This document shows positions 8,657 through 17,512 of a stretch of 44,693 nt of DNA, in pieces. The DNA comes from Bacillota bacterium (lineage in GTDB: Bacteria > Bacillota > Clostridia > Lachnospirales > Lachnospiraceae): positions 1 to 44,693 of the forward strand of contig JAEZKL010000163.1 in assembly GCA_023415475.1 (NCBI GenBank). The letters are read 5' to 3'. Below the pieces are notes generated by a model. The model saw only the letters and a program-made list of their open reading frames with translations, had not been told where the DNA came from and made no database searches. Each line of letters starts with the position of its first letter. Within the stretch, counting starts at the first letter, position 1. The translations under genes and the position numbers were made by a program.

Positions 8657-8703
8657 AAAAAAACCTCTTACCCTTGTGATGATTATATCATAAAGGTAAG
8701 AGG
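8657..8703 (-). terminator. Terminator of the 8715-9173 gene
   Basis: On the minus strand CCTCTTACC and GGTAAGAGG pair (9 bp), followed by seven T. It separates the small membrane protein from the downstream capA-like gene. Confidence 0.9.
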
Positions 8704-8714
8704 ATAATGAACTT

Positions 8715-9173
8715 TTACTTATCGGATTTCTTAAATACGCCGGTTACCCTTTTTAGAAGACTTTGCTTTTCCTTCTTCTGCTCAAGGTTTCCTCTTAAGC
8801 CCTTTACATCCATGATGTAGATACCGCTAAGAGATGCTTTTATTTCTTTTTTTACGGGAATTAAGTCAAATATCTTAGCATCGCAAACCAGATTCATAAC
8901 CTTGGGACCGATTTTTGCTTTTACAATCGGAACCTTGGAACCGCGAAGATATTTTGGTGTCTGGTCTAATACAATCTTAGGAAGGTTCGCTTCCTTTAGC
9001 TTCATCTTCTTTTTATCGATAACGAGGATGGAAACGGTCTGTGCAGCGGACTGCATCTGGGCTTCGGAATCCTCCTGTTTCTTCTGTAGCTTCTTACCTA
9101 CAAAATATAATGCGATCATCGCGCCGATAACAACAACTGCAACGATTATTAATACGATAGCCCATGTATCCAC
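8715..9173 (-). CDS. Unknown membrane-anchored protein
   Basis: Protein of 152 residues, not assigned. Residues 4-26 are one strong N-terminal membrane segment (WAIVLIIVAVVVIGAMIALYF). A charged KKLQKKQEDSEAQ stretch follows, then a compact domain with VSILVIDKKKMKLKEANLP, KVPIVKAKIGPKVMNLVCD and IKASLSGIYIMDVKG, and a basic Lys-rich tail. By the positive-inside rule (KKLQKK after the helix) the domain should be cytoplasmic. The start is a GTG with GGAGG ten bases before it. A hairpin at about 9235-9260 precedes the gene. It lies between plsC and capA-like genes on the same strand but has its own terminator. Similar small proteins occur in Lachnospiraceae genomes without a known role. Confidence 0.7.
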   Translation of the reverse strand: MDTWAIVLIIVAVVVIGAMIALYFVGKKLQKKQEDSEAQMQSAAQTVSILVIDKKKMKLKEANLPKIVLDQTPKYLRGSKVPIVKAKIGPKVMNLVCDAKIFDLIPVKKEIKASLSGIYIMDVKGLRGNLEQKKEKQSLLKRVTGVFKKSDK

Positions 9174-9329
9174 GAGTTATGTACCTCCTCTTTCCTCTAA
9201 GAATTCTTATCCCATACTTTTCGTTTTTTTACGTTGTCGCCAAGCTGGGCAACGTTTATTGTATCATCTTTTATATAAAAAATAAATAGCAAAATTTGTT
9301 TTATAAAAAATTTTACTCCGTTCTCGCAT

Positions 9330-10061
9330 TTAAACCAAAGACTCATTCTTGATTAACATATCACGTATGATTCCCTGCACATGGGAACCAAGGAATTTCA
9401 GCTGTTCCTTATTTAAGTCCTTCGGATAAATGGGTTTTCCATATTCAAGAACTACATGAGCGGCTCGAATCCGAGGAGCATGATTTTCGAATACCTCGTC
9501 TGTATTCAGGATTGCCACCGGTATGATGGCGCAGCCTGTCTTCTCAGCAATCTTAAAGCTTCCCTCCTTAAAGGGCAGCATGTCCTTGGTTTGGCTTCGG
9601 GTTCCTTCCGGAGCGATAAATATAGAATATCCGGATTTTACTAAATCAATTCCCTTCAGCACAGTCTTCAGACCCTGTTTGATATCCTCACGGTCAAGGA
9701 AGAGACATTGCAGGAAACGCATCCAGTAGCTTAAGAAGGGTATTTTAGCGATCTCCTTCTTTGCCATGAAGCTGGTTAAGGTGGGAACGCTGGAATATGC
9801 TACGGGGACATCAAAATAACTTCTATGATTTGAGATATATAATACGGCCTCATTCTTTGGAATATTTTCTCGGCCGATAATTGTGCGTCTTACACCGCAG
9901 ATAAATAATAGGATATAGAAGGCTCCAACCACAATAGTCTGGGAACTTGCCACCATAGCCCGGTGGTTAAAACGACCGATGATATATTCGATAAGATACA
10001 AAGGTATACTTATAATAAAGAACAAGAGCAAGAAAATACCTGCAAGTATTAAACGTAGCAT
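9330..10061 (-). CDS. plsC: 1-acyl-sn-glycerol-3-phosphate acyltransferase
   Basis: PlsC/AGPAT, 243 residues, the usual length. It adds the second acyl chain to lysophosphatidate at the inner membrane face in phospholipid synthesis. Seen: an N-terminal hydrophobic segment (about 1-26), the catalytic NHX4D box NHRSYFD (78-84), a conserved FLDRED near 121-126, and the substrate box FIAPEGTRSQ (148-157). AGGAGG lies ten bases before the ATG. It starts 58 bases after the end of the VanY gene with no terminator between, so the two may be co-transcribed. A gene call for a second, plsC-like lysophosphatidic acid role cannot be separated by sequence. Confidence 0.92.
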   Translation of the reverse strand: MLRLILAGIFLLLFFIISIPLYLIEYIIGRFNHRAMVASSQTIVVGAFYILLFICGVRRTIIGRENIPKNEAVLYISNHRSYFDVPVAYSSVPTLTSFMAKKEIAKIPFLSYWMRFLQCLFLDREDIKQGLKTVLKGIDLVKSGYSIFIAPEGTRSQTKDMLPFKEGSFKIAEKTGCAIIPVAILNTDEVFENHAPRIRAAHVVLEYGKPIYPKDLNKEQLKFLGSHVQGIIRDMLIKNESLV

Positions 10062-10119
10062 AAACTCAAATCCTCCTAATTATAATATGGAATTCGAAAG
10101 CATCTTATGTGTTGAAAAT

Positions 10120-11469
10120 CTATGATTCATTCACAATAATCTGATCAGAGGGAGGAGCGGCTGACGCATTACTATTTGATAACCCGGCCATCGGGGTAGG
10201 AGTGGGGGTTAAAGTAGGTGTCGGTGTTGGTGTCACGCTTAGAGTCGGATTCGTGCTTGGTGTCGTAGTCACATCACCAGGCTCCTGATTGTCAGGCTCG
10301 TCTTTCTCTTCTTCTGTATCAGCATCCTCATTCGGTTCGTCCGGACCATTGGAATTACCCTCAGAGGGATTATCAGCCGGAGTGCCGGTAATATTGCCTT
10401 CCGGTAATGTCTCTTCATTTGTCTCTGTTTCATCCTCGCTTCCTTCTTCATCTGTCACGTCCGCAGGAAGGTCACTCTCAATATCTTCACCGATAACATT
10501 ACCATTCTCATCAACAAGACTCCCATCTCCCTCTGCCGGGATCCCGGTTACTACCGGCGGTACGTAATTAATAATATCGGCATAAAGTGCTTCGAAATCG
10601 AAGCCAGGGCTGGGCGTATACTGGTAGTATTCCTCCAAAGTCAAATCATTCTCATGAAGATAAACAGCAAGATCTTTCCCTACGTAACGAATGTGCCAAG
10701 GCTCATAGGCATAGCCGGTAATCTTCTCGTTACCCTCAGGGTAACGGATTATGTAGCCGTAATTATGTGCATTCTCGGCTAACCAGAGGCCCTCCTTCGA
10801 GGAGGCAAAGTTAGAAGATAATTTAAAATCCAGAGACTCCGCGGAGACATCAATGGCTAGACCGGTCTGATGTTCACTGGTACCCGGAACAGCACTATAT
10901 CGAAGGGTGTAATTCTTACCTTTATTAACAATGTTGTTCGTAAATATTTTTTTCTGGCGTTCATAGGAACGATAACCTGAGATGCCATATAAGATGATTC
11001 CATCGGATTTCGCCTTATCGAACAGCTTTTCTAAAGCATCGGCTGCTTCCGGGCGCATAAGAGTCCGCTCATCGTAGGTAATCAGATTGAAGATCACATC
11101 CGGCGTAACCAGCTTCGCGGGCTTGTAATTTTTGGGCAATGCATATTCTTTATTCACAAATACAGTAATACTGGTAGGATCTAAGTCCATCTCGGTTGCC
11201 GGAACAAAGGGTTCTTCTTCCGCTGAGACATATGAACTGATCTCATCCTCCTTGTCTTCCTCAATCGGGACAGGAGGAATATATGTATAGCCATTACTAT
11301 CAGAAACGCCATCTTCTCCGGTAAACGGAGTTTCTTCAAAAGCCTGGATGATATCGGCACTCTTGAAGTGAATCCCGTCAGCCCGAGTTGCTTTTATAAA
11401 GACAACTCCGCTGATAATTGTAAGAGCGGCTACAGACGTAATAATAATGACCTGTTTCTTTTTATTCAA
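10120..11469 (-). CDS. VanY-type D-Ala-D-Ala carboxypeptidase with long acidic tail
   Basis: M15B (VanY) zinc carboxypeptidase of 449 residues that should trim the terminal D-Ala from peptidoglycan stem peptides outside the cell. Seen: a signal anchor (residues 7-25), a linker to about 90, the catalytic domain about 110-285 with GISGYRSYERQ, the zinc set SEHQTGLAIDVS (H200, D207) and EPWHIR (H259). A tail of about 140 residues follows, rich in E, D, N, G and T and ending in TPTPTPTLTPTPTP-type repeats. The start is TTG at 11469: AAAGGAG lies eight bases before it and the product then begins MNKKKQVIII. The frame runs further upstream, but that part is the structured leader. The tail has no sortase motif. 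The gene ends in TAG. Confidence 0.9.
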   Translation of the reverse strand: MNKKKQVIIITSVAALTIISGVVFIKATRADGIHFKSADIIQAFEETPFTGEDGVSDSNGYTYIPPVPIEEDKEDEISSYVSAEEEPFVPATEMDLDPTSITVFVNKEYALPKNYKPAKLVTPDVIFNLITYDERTLMRPEAADALEKLFDKAKSDGIILYGISGYRSYERQKKIFTNNIVNKGKNYTLRYSAVPGTSEHQTGLAIDVSAESLDFKLSSNFASSKEGLWLAENAHNYGYIIRYPEGNEKITGYAYEPWHIRYVGKDLAVYLHENDLTLEEYYQYTPSPGFDFEALYADIINYVPPVVTGIPAEGDGSLVDENGNVIGEDIESDLPADVTDEEGSEDETETNEETLPEGNITGTPADNPSEGNSNGPDEPNEDADTEEEKDEPDNQEPGDVTTTPSTNPTLSVTPTPTPTLTPTPTPMAGLSNSNASAAPPSDQIIVNES

Positions 11470-11507
11470 GACATTTACTCCTTTCGTAAAAGCGAGGAAG
11501 CTATCAT

Positions 11508-11635
11508 GATGCCGATTAGCGGCATCTCGAAAACCCGGAAGAATAAGGAGTTTGCTCCAATGGGCAACCAGCAGGAATTTCCCTCGTGAAATTCCTGCAC
11601 CAATTCTTCCCAAGGATTTTGTTTATAAAATCCTT
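11508..11635 (-). ncRNA. Structured 5' leader of the vanY gene
   Basis: Transcribed on the minus strand, these 128 bases hold a 9-bp hairpin (11635-11627 with 11620-11612), then an 8-bp closing helix (11610-11603 with 11544-11537) around two hairpins (10 bp perfect, 11598-11589 with 11580-11571; 4 bp, 11558-11555 with 11550-11547), then a 7-bp hairpin (11526-11520 with 11514-11508) ending 39 bases before the start codon. I do not recognise a known riboswitch class. No T run follows any of the hairpins. Confidence 0.55.
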
Positions 11636-11717
11636 TCTTCACACTAGTATACCATAACGATTTTGAAAAAACAGCATAATACATATAATTTTCGTTGTAA
11701 AATATGGAAAAAAAGTA

Positions 11718-13172
11718 TTATTTTGTACTTTCGGTCAGGCTGTCAAGGAGTTCGGTTTTCATTCGGTATAATTTAACGGAAAGATCAACGTAAACGATAT
11801 GTGGATTAATGAGACGTCTTGCCTCGTCCCACAAGGTATCCTGCTCCTTCAAGCAATAGTCACGGATATCCATAACGGAAGGTGAGGTATAAACACATTG
11901 TCCGGTTAAAAATACAGGAACCAGAAGCTCACGTAATATATAAGTATTCGGATCCAGATAGGTCTTCTTCCAGGTTGCAATCGGATCAAACAGTAAGAGC
12001 CTCTCGTTCTCGGAGAATTCTTCATCAACGAGAGCAATCAGATCGGCCTTAAGCTTACCGCTTTCCTTCTCGTAAATACGAATGATTTTTTTGTTGCCCG
12101 GATTTGTAATCTTCCACTGATTCTCAGACAGCTTTATCTTAGGTACGAATTTGCCTTCCTTCTTAATTGCGGCGAGCTTGTATACACCACCGAAGGCAGG
12201 ACAATCTCTTGAGGTGATCAATTTGGTTCCGACACCCCAGGAATCGATCTTAGCGCCTTGCGTCTTCAGAGAGTCAATCAGATATTCATCTAAATCACTG
12301 GAGGCAGTGATCTTAGCATTGGTAAAACCGGCTGCATCGAGCATCTTTCTTGCTTTTTTAGAAAGGTATGCCAAGTCGCCGCTATCAAGGCGAATACCGT
12401 ATTTTTCGGGCATCCTTCCTGCAGCACGAAGCTCTTCGAATACTTTGATCGCATTGGGTACGCCACTTCGAAGTGTGTCATAGGTATCAACCAAAAGCGT
12501 CGTGTTGCGTGGGTATAGCTCGGCATATTTGCGGAAAGCAGACAGCTCATCATCAAAACTCATAATCCAGCTATGAGCATGGGTCCCCAGAGCAGGAAGG
12601 TCATATAGCTTTGCCGATAACACGTTGCTGGTACCGTTACATCCACCAATTACAGCTGCTCTAGCGCCGAGGGTTCCGGCATCGGGGCCCTGTGCCCGGC
12701 GCAAACCGAATTCCATAACCGGTTGCCCTCCTGCGGCATAAACCACGCGGGAAGCCTTTGTAGCAATCAAACTTTGATGGTTTACAATATTAAGCAGCGC
12801 AGTTTCAATCAGCTGAGCCTCCATGATAGGAGCAATTACTTTAACCAGCGGTTCCATGGGAAACACCACGGTACCCTCCGGAATTGCGTAGATATCTCCG
12901 GTAAAATGAAAATCCTTTAGATAGGAAAGGAAGCCCTCACTAAAGGTATCCAAGGATCTCAGATATTCAATATCTTCTTCCGTAAAGCATAAAGCCTTAA
13001 TATATTCAATCACCTGCTCTAAGCCTGCGCAGATTGCATAACCGCTTCCGCTCGGGTTCTCGCGGTAAAACACATCGAATATTACAGTTTCATTATTATT
13101 GTTTATATAATAACCCTGCATCATTGTAAGTTCATAAAAGTCCGTTAATAATGTTAAATTCTGTCTACTCAT
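11718..13172 (-). CDS. pncB: Nicotinate phosphoribosyltransferase
   Basis: NAPRTase of 484 residues, normal for the type found in Firmicutes. It joins nicotinate and PRPP, with ATP hydrolysis, to nicotinate mononucleotide in NAD salvage. Seen: the family opening LLTDFYELTMMQGY, FDVFYRENPSGSGYAICAGLEQ, EFGLRRAQGPDAG (phosphoribosyl binding), a histidine in LGTHAHSWIMSF equivalent to the catalytic phospho-His region, and RLDSGDLAYLSKKARKMLD. GGAGGG lies just before the ATG at 13172, so the in-frame ATG at 13223 is not used. It has its own promoter and looks monocistronic. No recognisable NiaR or NrtR site was identified. Confidence 0.95.
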   Translation of the reverse strand: MSRQNLTLLTDFYELTMMQGYYINNNNETVIFDVFYRENPSGSGYAICAGLEQVIEYIKALCFTEEDIEYLRSLDTFSEGFLSYLKDFHFTGDIYAIPEGTVVFPMEPLVKVIAPIMEAQLIETALLNIVNHQSLIATKASRVVYAAGGQPVMEFGLRRAQGPDAGTLGARAAVIGGCNGTSNVLSAKLYDLPALGTHAHSWIMSFDDELSAFRKYAELYPRNTTLLVDTYDTLRSGVPNAIKVFEELRAAGRMPEKYGIRLDSGDLAYLSKKARKMLDAAGFTNAKITASSDLDEYLIDSLKTQGAKIDSWGVGTKLITSRDCPAFGGVYKLAAIKKEGKFVPKIKLSENQWKITNPGNKKIIRIYEKESGKLKADLIALVDEEFSENERLLLFDPIATWKKTYLDPNTYILRELLVPVFLTGQCVYTSPSVMDIRDYCLKEQDTLWDEARRLINPHIVYVDLSVKLYRMKTELLDSLTESTK

Positions 13173-13228
13173 ATTCCCTCCATCCCACTGCATAAAAGCA
13201 GCCAAGGTAAACCTATTTATCAAAGAAA

Positions 13229-13257
13229 AACATATACCAGAATCTGCAATAAGTCAA
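13229..13257 (-). promoter_or_regulatory. Promoter of pncB
   Basis: On the minus strand: TTGACT (13257-13252), a 17-base spacer, TATGTT (13234-13229). It lies about 57 bases upstream of the pncB start. Confidence 0.55.
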
Positions 13258-13389
13258 GCGTGCAATCTGATGGAATTACGTTTTTTATATATATTAGTTT
13301 GATAAAAACAGTTATTAGGCTATGGCATATTATAAGCAAGAATGCAATATGTAATTAACGAATAGAATTAACGAATACCCTGAAAACTA

Positions 13390-13418
13390 TTGACAATCAC
13401 AAAAATTTATACTATTAT
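13390..13418 (+). promoter_or_regulatory. Promoter of the T-box-ileS unit
   Basis: TTGACA, exactly 17 bases, TATTAT. The predicted transcription start (about 13425) is just upstream of the T-box stem I, as expected. Confidence 0.85.
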
Positions 13419-13440
13419 TAACAAAATTGATAAATACGTT

Positions 13441-13728
13441 GACGGAGAGAGTAAGCATATTGCAAAGGTCTCAGCGAGCCGGGGACAGTGCAAGCCCGGT
13501 ATTAGTAGCATTTGACTGAAAATCACTCCCTAGTTGCAAGACCCAAAGGCGGGATATACCGGCTGAGTAGGTTACGCCGGTATCTACCGTTATATAGATA
13601 ATGTATGTCCACGTTAAGCGGATTAATTTATGGAAAATCGGATTCGCTTTAACTATGTAGGAGTACGTGAAACAGGTGGTATAATGAAAGCATATAGCTC
13701 TCATCCTATTTCGGATGGGAGCTTTTTT
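13441..13728 (+). ncRNA. T-box riboswitch (Ile specifier ATC) with terminator
   Basis: A tRNA-sensing leader that lets transcription enter ileS when uncharged tRNA-Ile accumulates. Seen: the stem I base GGAG (13444-13447) pairing with CTCC (13526-13529); AGAGTAA on the 5' side and GAAAATCA on the 3' side as the specifier loop, with ATC at 13522-13524; the conserved AGCGAGCCGGGGACAGTG arm; a diverged T-box AGGTGGTATAATGAAAGC (13674-13691) whose TGGT can pair with the tRNA ACCA end; and a terminator, 11-bp stem 13696-13706 with 13713-13723, followed by six T. Confidence 0.93.
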
Positions 13729-13762
13729 AATTCAAAAACATTTTTTCATAGGAGGATTTAAC

Positions 13763-16700
13763 ATGTACGATAAGGTGTCTACGGATTTAAACTTTGTCGA
13801 CCGCGAGAAAAAGGTATTAAAGTTTTGGCAGGATAACAATATTTTCGAAGCCAGCATCGAGGAGCGTAAGGAGGGTGAGACCTATACCTTCTACGACGGA
13901 CCGCCGACAGCAAATGGAAAGCCGCACATCGGTCATGTGCTGACAAGAGTTATTAAGGATATGATACCGAGATACCGAACGATGAAGGGCTATAAGGTTC
14001 TTCGTAAGGCTGGTTGGGATACACACGGACTCCCGGTAGAGCTTGAGGTAGAGAAGAAGTTAGGTATCGACGGGAAGGAACAGATCGAGCAATATGGTCT
14101 TGAGCCGTTCTTACAGGAATGTAAGGAAAGTGTATGGAAATACAAAGGAATGTGGGAGGACTTCTCCGGAACCGTTGGTTTCTGGGCTGATATGGAGAAT
14201 CCCTACGTTACCTATCATAATGACTATATTGAATCTGAGTGGTGGTCCTTAAAGCAGATCTGGGATAAGGGAATCCTCTATAAGGGCTTTAAGATTGTTC
14301 CTTACTGCCCCAGATGCGGAACACCTCTTTCCAGTCATGAGGTTGCACAGGGCTATAAGGATGTGAAGGAAAAGTCCGCGATTGCAAAGTTCCGTGTCAA
14401 GGGTACAAAGGATGAATACATCTTAGCATGGACAACAACTCCCTGGACCTTACCCTCCAACGTAGCACTTTGCGTGAATCCCGATGAAACCTATGTAAAG
14501 GTTAAGGTTAGTGTGGATGCTAAGGGCAATGTACTAAAGAAGGATGGCAGCTGTTCCTGTGGCCATAACCATGATCATGAGCATGAGGCTGCAGTAGCGG
14601 TAGGTACAGAGCATTATATTCTTGCTGAGGCACTGCTAAATATTCTGGACGGCGATTATGAGGTGGAAGAGACCTATATCGGTAAGGACCTGGAGTACAA
14701 GGAATATGAGCCTTTATTTGACTATGCTAAATTAGATAAGAAGGGATACTTCGTTACCTGTGACAATTATGTAACCTTATCCGATGGTACCGGTGTGGTT
14801 CATATTGCTCCCGCCTTCGGTGAGGATGATAACCGCGTAGGAAAGGTATATGATCTCCCCTTTGTACAATTGATTGACGGTAAGGGAGAGTTTAAACCCG
14901 AAGCGACTGATTTTGCAGGAATGTTCTGTAAGAAAGCCGACGAACCGATCTTGAAGATGCTTGCAGAGAAAGGCTTGCTTTTCAAGATTCTGAAGTTTGA
15001 ACACAGCTATCCCTTCTGCTGGCGTTGTGATACACCGCTCATCTATTATGCAAGAGAATCCTGGTTCATTAAGATGACGGCAGTCAAAGATGAGTTGATT
15101 GCTAATAACAATACGATTAACTGGATGCCGGAGAGCATCGGTCAGGGCCGCTTTGGAGACTGGCTGAAGAACGTACAGGATTGGGGCCTCTCCCGTGACC
15201 GTTATTGGGGCACACCACTTCCTATCTGGGAATGTGAGGAAGGCCACCGCCACTGCATTGGCAGCATAGAGGAATTAAAGTCCATGTCCGATAACTGTCC
15301 GGATGACATTGAGCTGCACAGGCCTTATATTGATGCGGTCACGATCAAATGTCCGGAGTGTGGAAAGCAGATGGCCAGGGTTAAACCGGTAATTGACTGC
15401 TGGTATGACTCAGGATCCATGCCATTTGCACAGTGGCATTATCCATTTGAGAATAAAGAGGTATTTGATGATAACTTCCCAGCTGACTTTATCAGTGAGG
15501 CGGTGGATCAAACCAGAGGCTGGTTCTACTCCCTGCTTGCGATATCCACACTGATTTTTGGTAAAGCACCGTTCAAGAATGTTATCGTATTAGGGCATGT
15601 ACAGGATGAGAACGGACAGAAAATGTCTAAGTCCAAGGGCAATGCAGTGGATCCCTTTGATGCACTGAAGCAACATGGTGCCGATGCAATCCGTTGGTAT
15701 TTCTACATCAACTCCGCATTATGGCTGCCAAACCGCTTCCATCACGGCGCGGTTACCGAAGGTCAGAGAAAGTTCATGGGAACCCTGTGGAATACCTACG
15801 CATTCTTTGTGCTTTATGCGAATATCGATCGTTTTGACGCAACCAAATATAAGCTGGAATATGATAAGCTTCCTGTTATGGATAAGTGGCTTTTATCCAA
15901 ATTAAATACCCTGATCAAGTCCGTAGATGAGCATTTGGATAACTACCGTATCACCGAAGGTGCAAGAATACTGGCTGATTTCATCGATGAGCTTTCCAAT
16001 TGGTATGTAAGAAGAAGCAGAGAACGTTTCTGGGTGAAGGAAATGCCACAGGATAAGATTAATGCTTACATGACCTTATATACCGCTTTAGTTACCGTAT
16101 CCAAGTTGGCGGCACCGTTCATTCCGTTTATGACCGAGGATATCTATCAGAATCTGGTGGTGAACATCGATAAGACCGCACCGAAGAGTATTCATTTGTG
16201 TAACTATCCTGAATATAACGAAGCCTTCATTGACACAGAGCTGGAAGCCAATATGGAAGAGGTATTAGAAATAGTAGTACTTGGTCGTGCCTGTCGTAAT
16301 GCAGCAAATATCAAGAACCGTCAGCCCATTGGCAAGATGTATGTGAAGGCAAATGCAGAGCTGTCAGCTTTCTATACTGCAATCATCGCAGAAGAGCTGA
16401 ACGTGAAGGAGGTTATATTCACCGATGATGTGCGCGACTTTACCTCCTATAGCTTTAAACCGCAATTAAAGACCCTGGGACCGAAATTCGGTAAACAGAT
16501 CGGCGCAATTCGTACAATTCTTGCGGAACTGAATGGTAATGCAGCAATGGATGAGATCAATGCTACCGGACAGTTGAAGATTAACCTGGATGGTGTAGAG
16601 GCGGTTCTGGAAAAGGATGACTTGTTAATTGAGGCAGCTCAGACAGAAGGCTTTATCTCTGACTCCGACCATGGCATTACGGTGGTGCAGGATACTAACC

Positions 16701-16969
16701 TTACAGCAGAGCTGATTGAAGAGGGCTTTGTCAATGAAATCATCAGTAAGATCCAGACCATGCGTAAGGAAGCTGGCTTTGAGGTTATGGACCATATCCG
16801 TGTATCTCAGAGCGGTAACGACAGGATTAGGGAAATCATTCTGCGGAATACGGAGGAGATTAAGTCTCAGGTTCTTGCAAGTGAAATCTGCACTGATCTG
16901 GCTCAGGGCTTTACGAAGGATTGGAGCATAAACGGTGAAGAGGTAACTCTCGGTGTTGAGAAGCTGTAG
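13763..16969 (+). CDS. ileS: Isoleucyl-tRNA synthetase (type 2-like)
   Basis: IleRS of 1068 residues that charges tRNA-Ile in the cytosol. Seen: the HIGH motif in NGKPHIGHVLTRVIKD (55-58), the CP1 editing domain (WTTTPWTLPSN and GTGVVHIAPAFGEDD), the KMSKS loop (620-624), and the anticodon-binding region with SNWYVRRSRERFW. The wording of the first motif and the length match the eukaryote-like type 2 clade, some members of which resist mupirocin; the resistance is only an inference here. GGAGG lies eight bases before the ATG at 13763; the upstream ATG lies inside the terminator. An odd Cys/His-rich insert, CSCGHNHDHEHE (264-275), sits near the start of the editing domain. Expression is controlled by the T-box. 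The gene ends in TAG. Confidence 0.97.
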   Translation: MYDKVSTDLNFVDREKKVLKFWQDNNIFEASIEERKEGETYTFYDGPPTANGKPHIGHVLTRVIKDMIPRYRTMKGYKVLRKAGWDTHGLPVELEVEKKLGIDGKEQIEQYGLEPFLQECKESVWKYKGMWEDFSGTVGFWADMENPYVTYHNDYIESEWWSLKQIWDKGILYKGFKIVPYCPRCGTPLSSHEVAQGYKDVKEKSAIAKFRVKGTKDEYILAWTTTPWTLPSNVALCVNPDETYVKVKVSVDAKGNVLKKDGSCSCGHNHDHEHEAAVAVGTEHYILAEALLNILDGDYEVEETYIGKDLEYKEYEPLFDYAKLDKKGYFVTCDNYVTLSDGTGVVHIAPAFGEDDNRVGKVYDLPFVQLIDGKGEFKPEATDFAGMFCKKADEPILKMLAEKGLLFKILKFEHSYPFCWRCDTPLIYYARESWFIKMTAVKDELIANNNTINWMPESIGQGRFGDWLKNVQDWGLSRDRYWGTPLPIWECEEGHRHCIGSIEELKSMSDNCPDDIELHRPYIDAVTIKCPECGKQMARVKPVIDCWYDSGSMPFAQWHYPFENKEVFDDNFPADFISEAVDQTRGWFYSLLAISTLIFGKAPFKNVIVLGHVQDENGQKMSKSKGNAVDPFDALKQHGADAIRWYFYINSALWLPNRFHHGAVTEGQRKFMGTLWNTYAFFVLYANIDRFDATKYKLEYDKLPVMDKWLLSKLNTLIKSVDEHLDNYRITEGARILADFIDELSNWYVRRSRERFWVKEMPQDKINAYMTLYTALVTVSKLAAPFIPFMTEDIYQNLVVNIDKTAPKSIHLCNYPEYNEAFIDTELEANMEEVLEIVVLGRACRNAANIKNRQPIGKMYVKANAELSAFYTAIIAEELNVKEVIFTDDVRDFTSYSFKPQLKTLGPKFGKQIGAIRTILAELNGNAAMDEINATGQLKINLDGVEAVLEKDDLLIEAAQTEGFISDSDHGITVVQDTNLTAELIEEGFVNEIISKIQTMRKEAGFEVMDHIRVSQSGNDRIREIILRNTEEIKSQVLASEICTDLAQGFTKDWSINGEEVTLGVEKL

Positions 16970-17013
16970 ATTAGTATTACTGATCCGTAATGATATAGAA
17001 TAATATAAAGATG

Positions 17014-17072
17014 AGTCCCTGTGATTTCACATTTTGGCAAACAATGAAAGCCAAGGTGCAAGTCCGGGGACT
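17014..17072 (+). ncRNA. Possible structured RNA, class unknown
   Basis: AGTCCCTG (17014-17021) pairs with CGGGGACT (17065-17072), enclosing a TTGGC/GCCAA hairpin (17034-17038 with 17050-17054) and the string GGTGCAAGTCC. The string recalls the core of cobalamin riboswitches, but the rest of that structure is missing. It may be a processed end of the ileS transcript or an unrelated element. Confidence 0.3.
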
Positions 17073-17250
17073 TTCTTCACAATAAGTTCACTATTCGGTA
17101 ATAGAATGAACACAATTATACCCTATAATAAGAATATAGAATTCATAAAGAAGCCACGATTGCATAAGCGGTTACTGGCTTCGACTAATAACAAGTAAAA
17201 TTAATATAGATTGATTTTTCATAAGATTTCCCCTCCCCTCTTTTTTGAAG

Positions 17251-17276
17251 AAGCCGGCTGATAGCAGTCGGCTTTT
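17251..17276 (+). terminator. Terminator downstream of ileS
   Basis: A 10-bp stem (AAGCCGGCTG with CAGTCGGCTT, one G-U) with an ATAG loop, then TTTT. It ends the ileS unit. A second, weaker AAGCCA/TGGCTT hairpin lies at about 17152-17189. Confidence 0.75.
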
Positions 17277-17301
17277 CCTCTGCATACAATACTATAAAGT
17301 C

Positions 17302-17330
17302 TTTACTTTCTGTGATTCGTATACTATAAT
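17302..17330 (+). promoter_or_regulatory. Promoter of darA
   Basis: TTTACT, 17 bases, TATAAT. It implies a leader of about 175 bases before the darA ATG, in which no gene or strong fold is evident. Confidence 0.65.
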
Positions 17331-17512
17331 TAAGGTAGAAGCAGATCATATTTTTAGAAGACACAATTGTAATTGTTAAGCCTTATCGTATTTCGTTAGG
17401 GTGAAAATTATAATATATGAATAGAGAAAGACATACGAAGCAAATTTCTGTATTCATAACAACGGATAGTTCGCGATATGAGCTTTCTGTCGTAAGAAAG
17501 GATGGGTATTCT

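Noticed and set aside
11470..11613. N-terminal extension of the VanY protein
   Set aside because: It is translated from the structured leader, has no ribosome site, and would bury the signal anchor behind 48 residues.
17014..17072. Cobalamin riboswitch
   Set aside because: Only the short GGTGCAAGTCC string matches; the B12 box, the wider helices and a B12-related downstream gene are missing.
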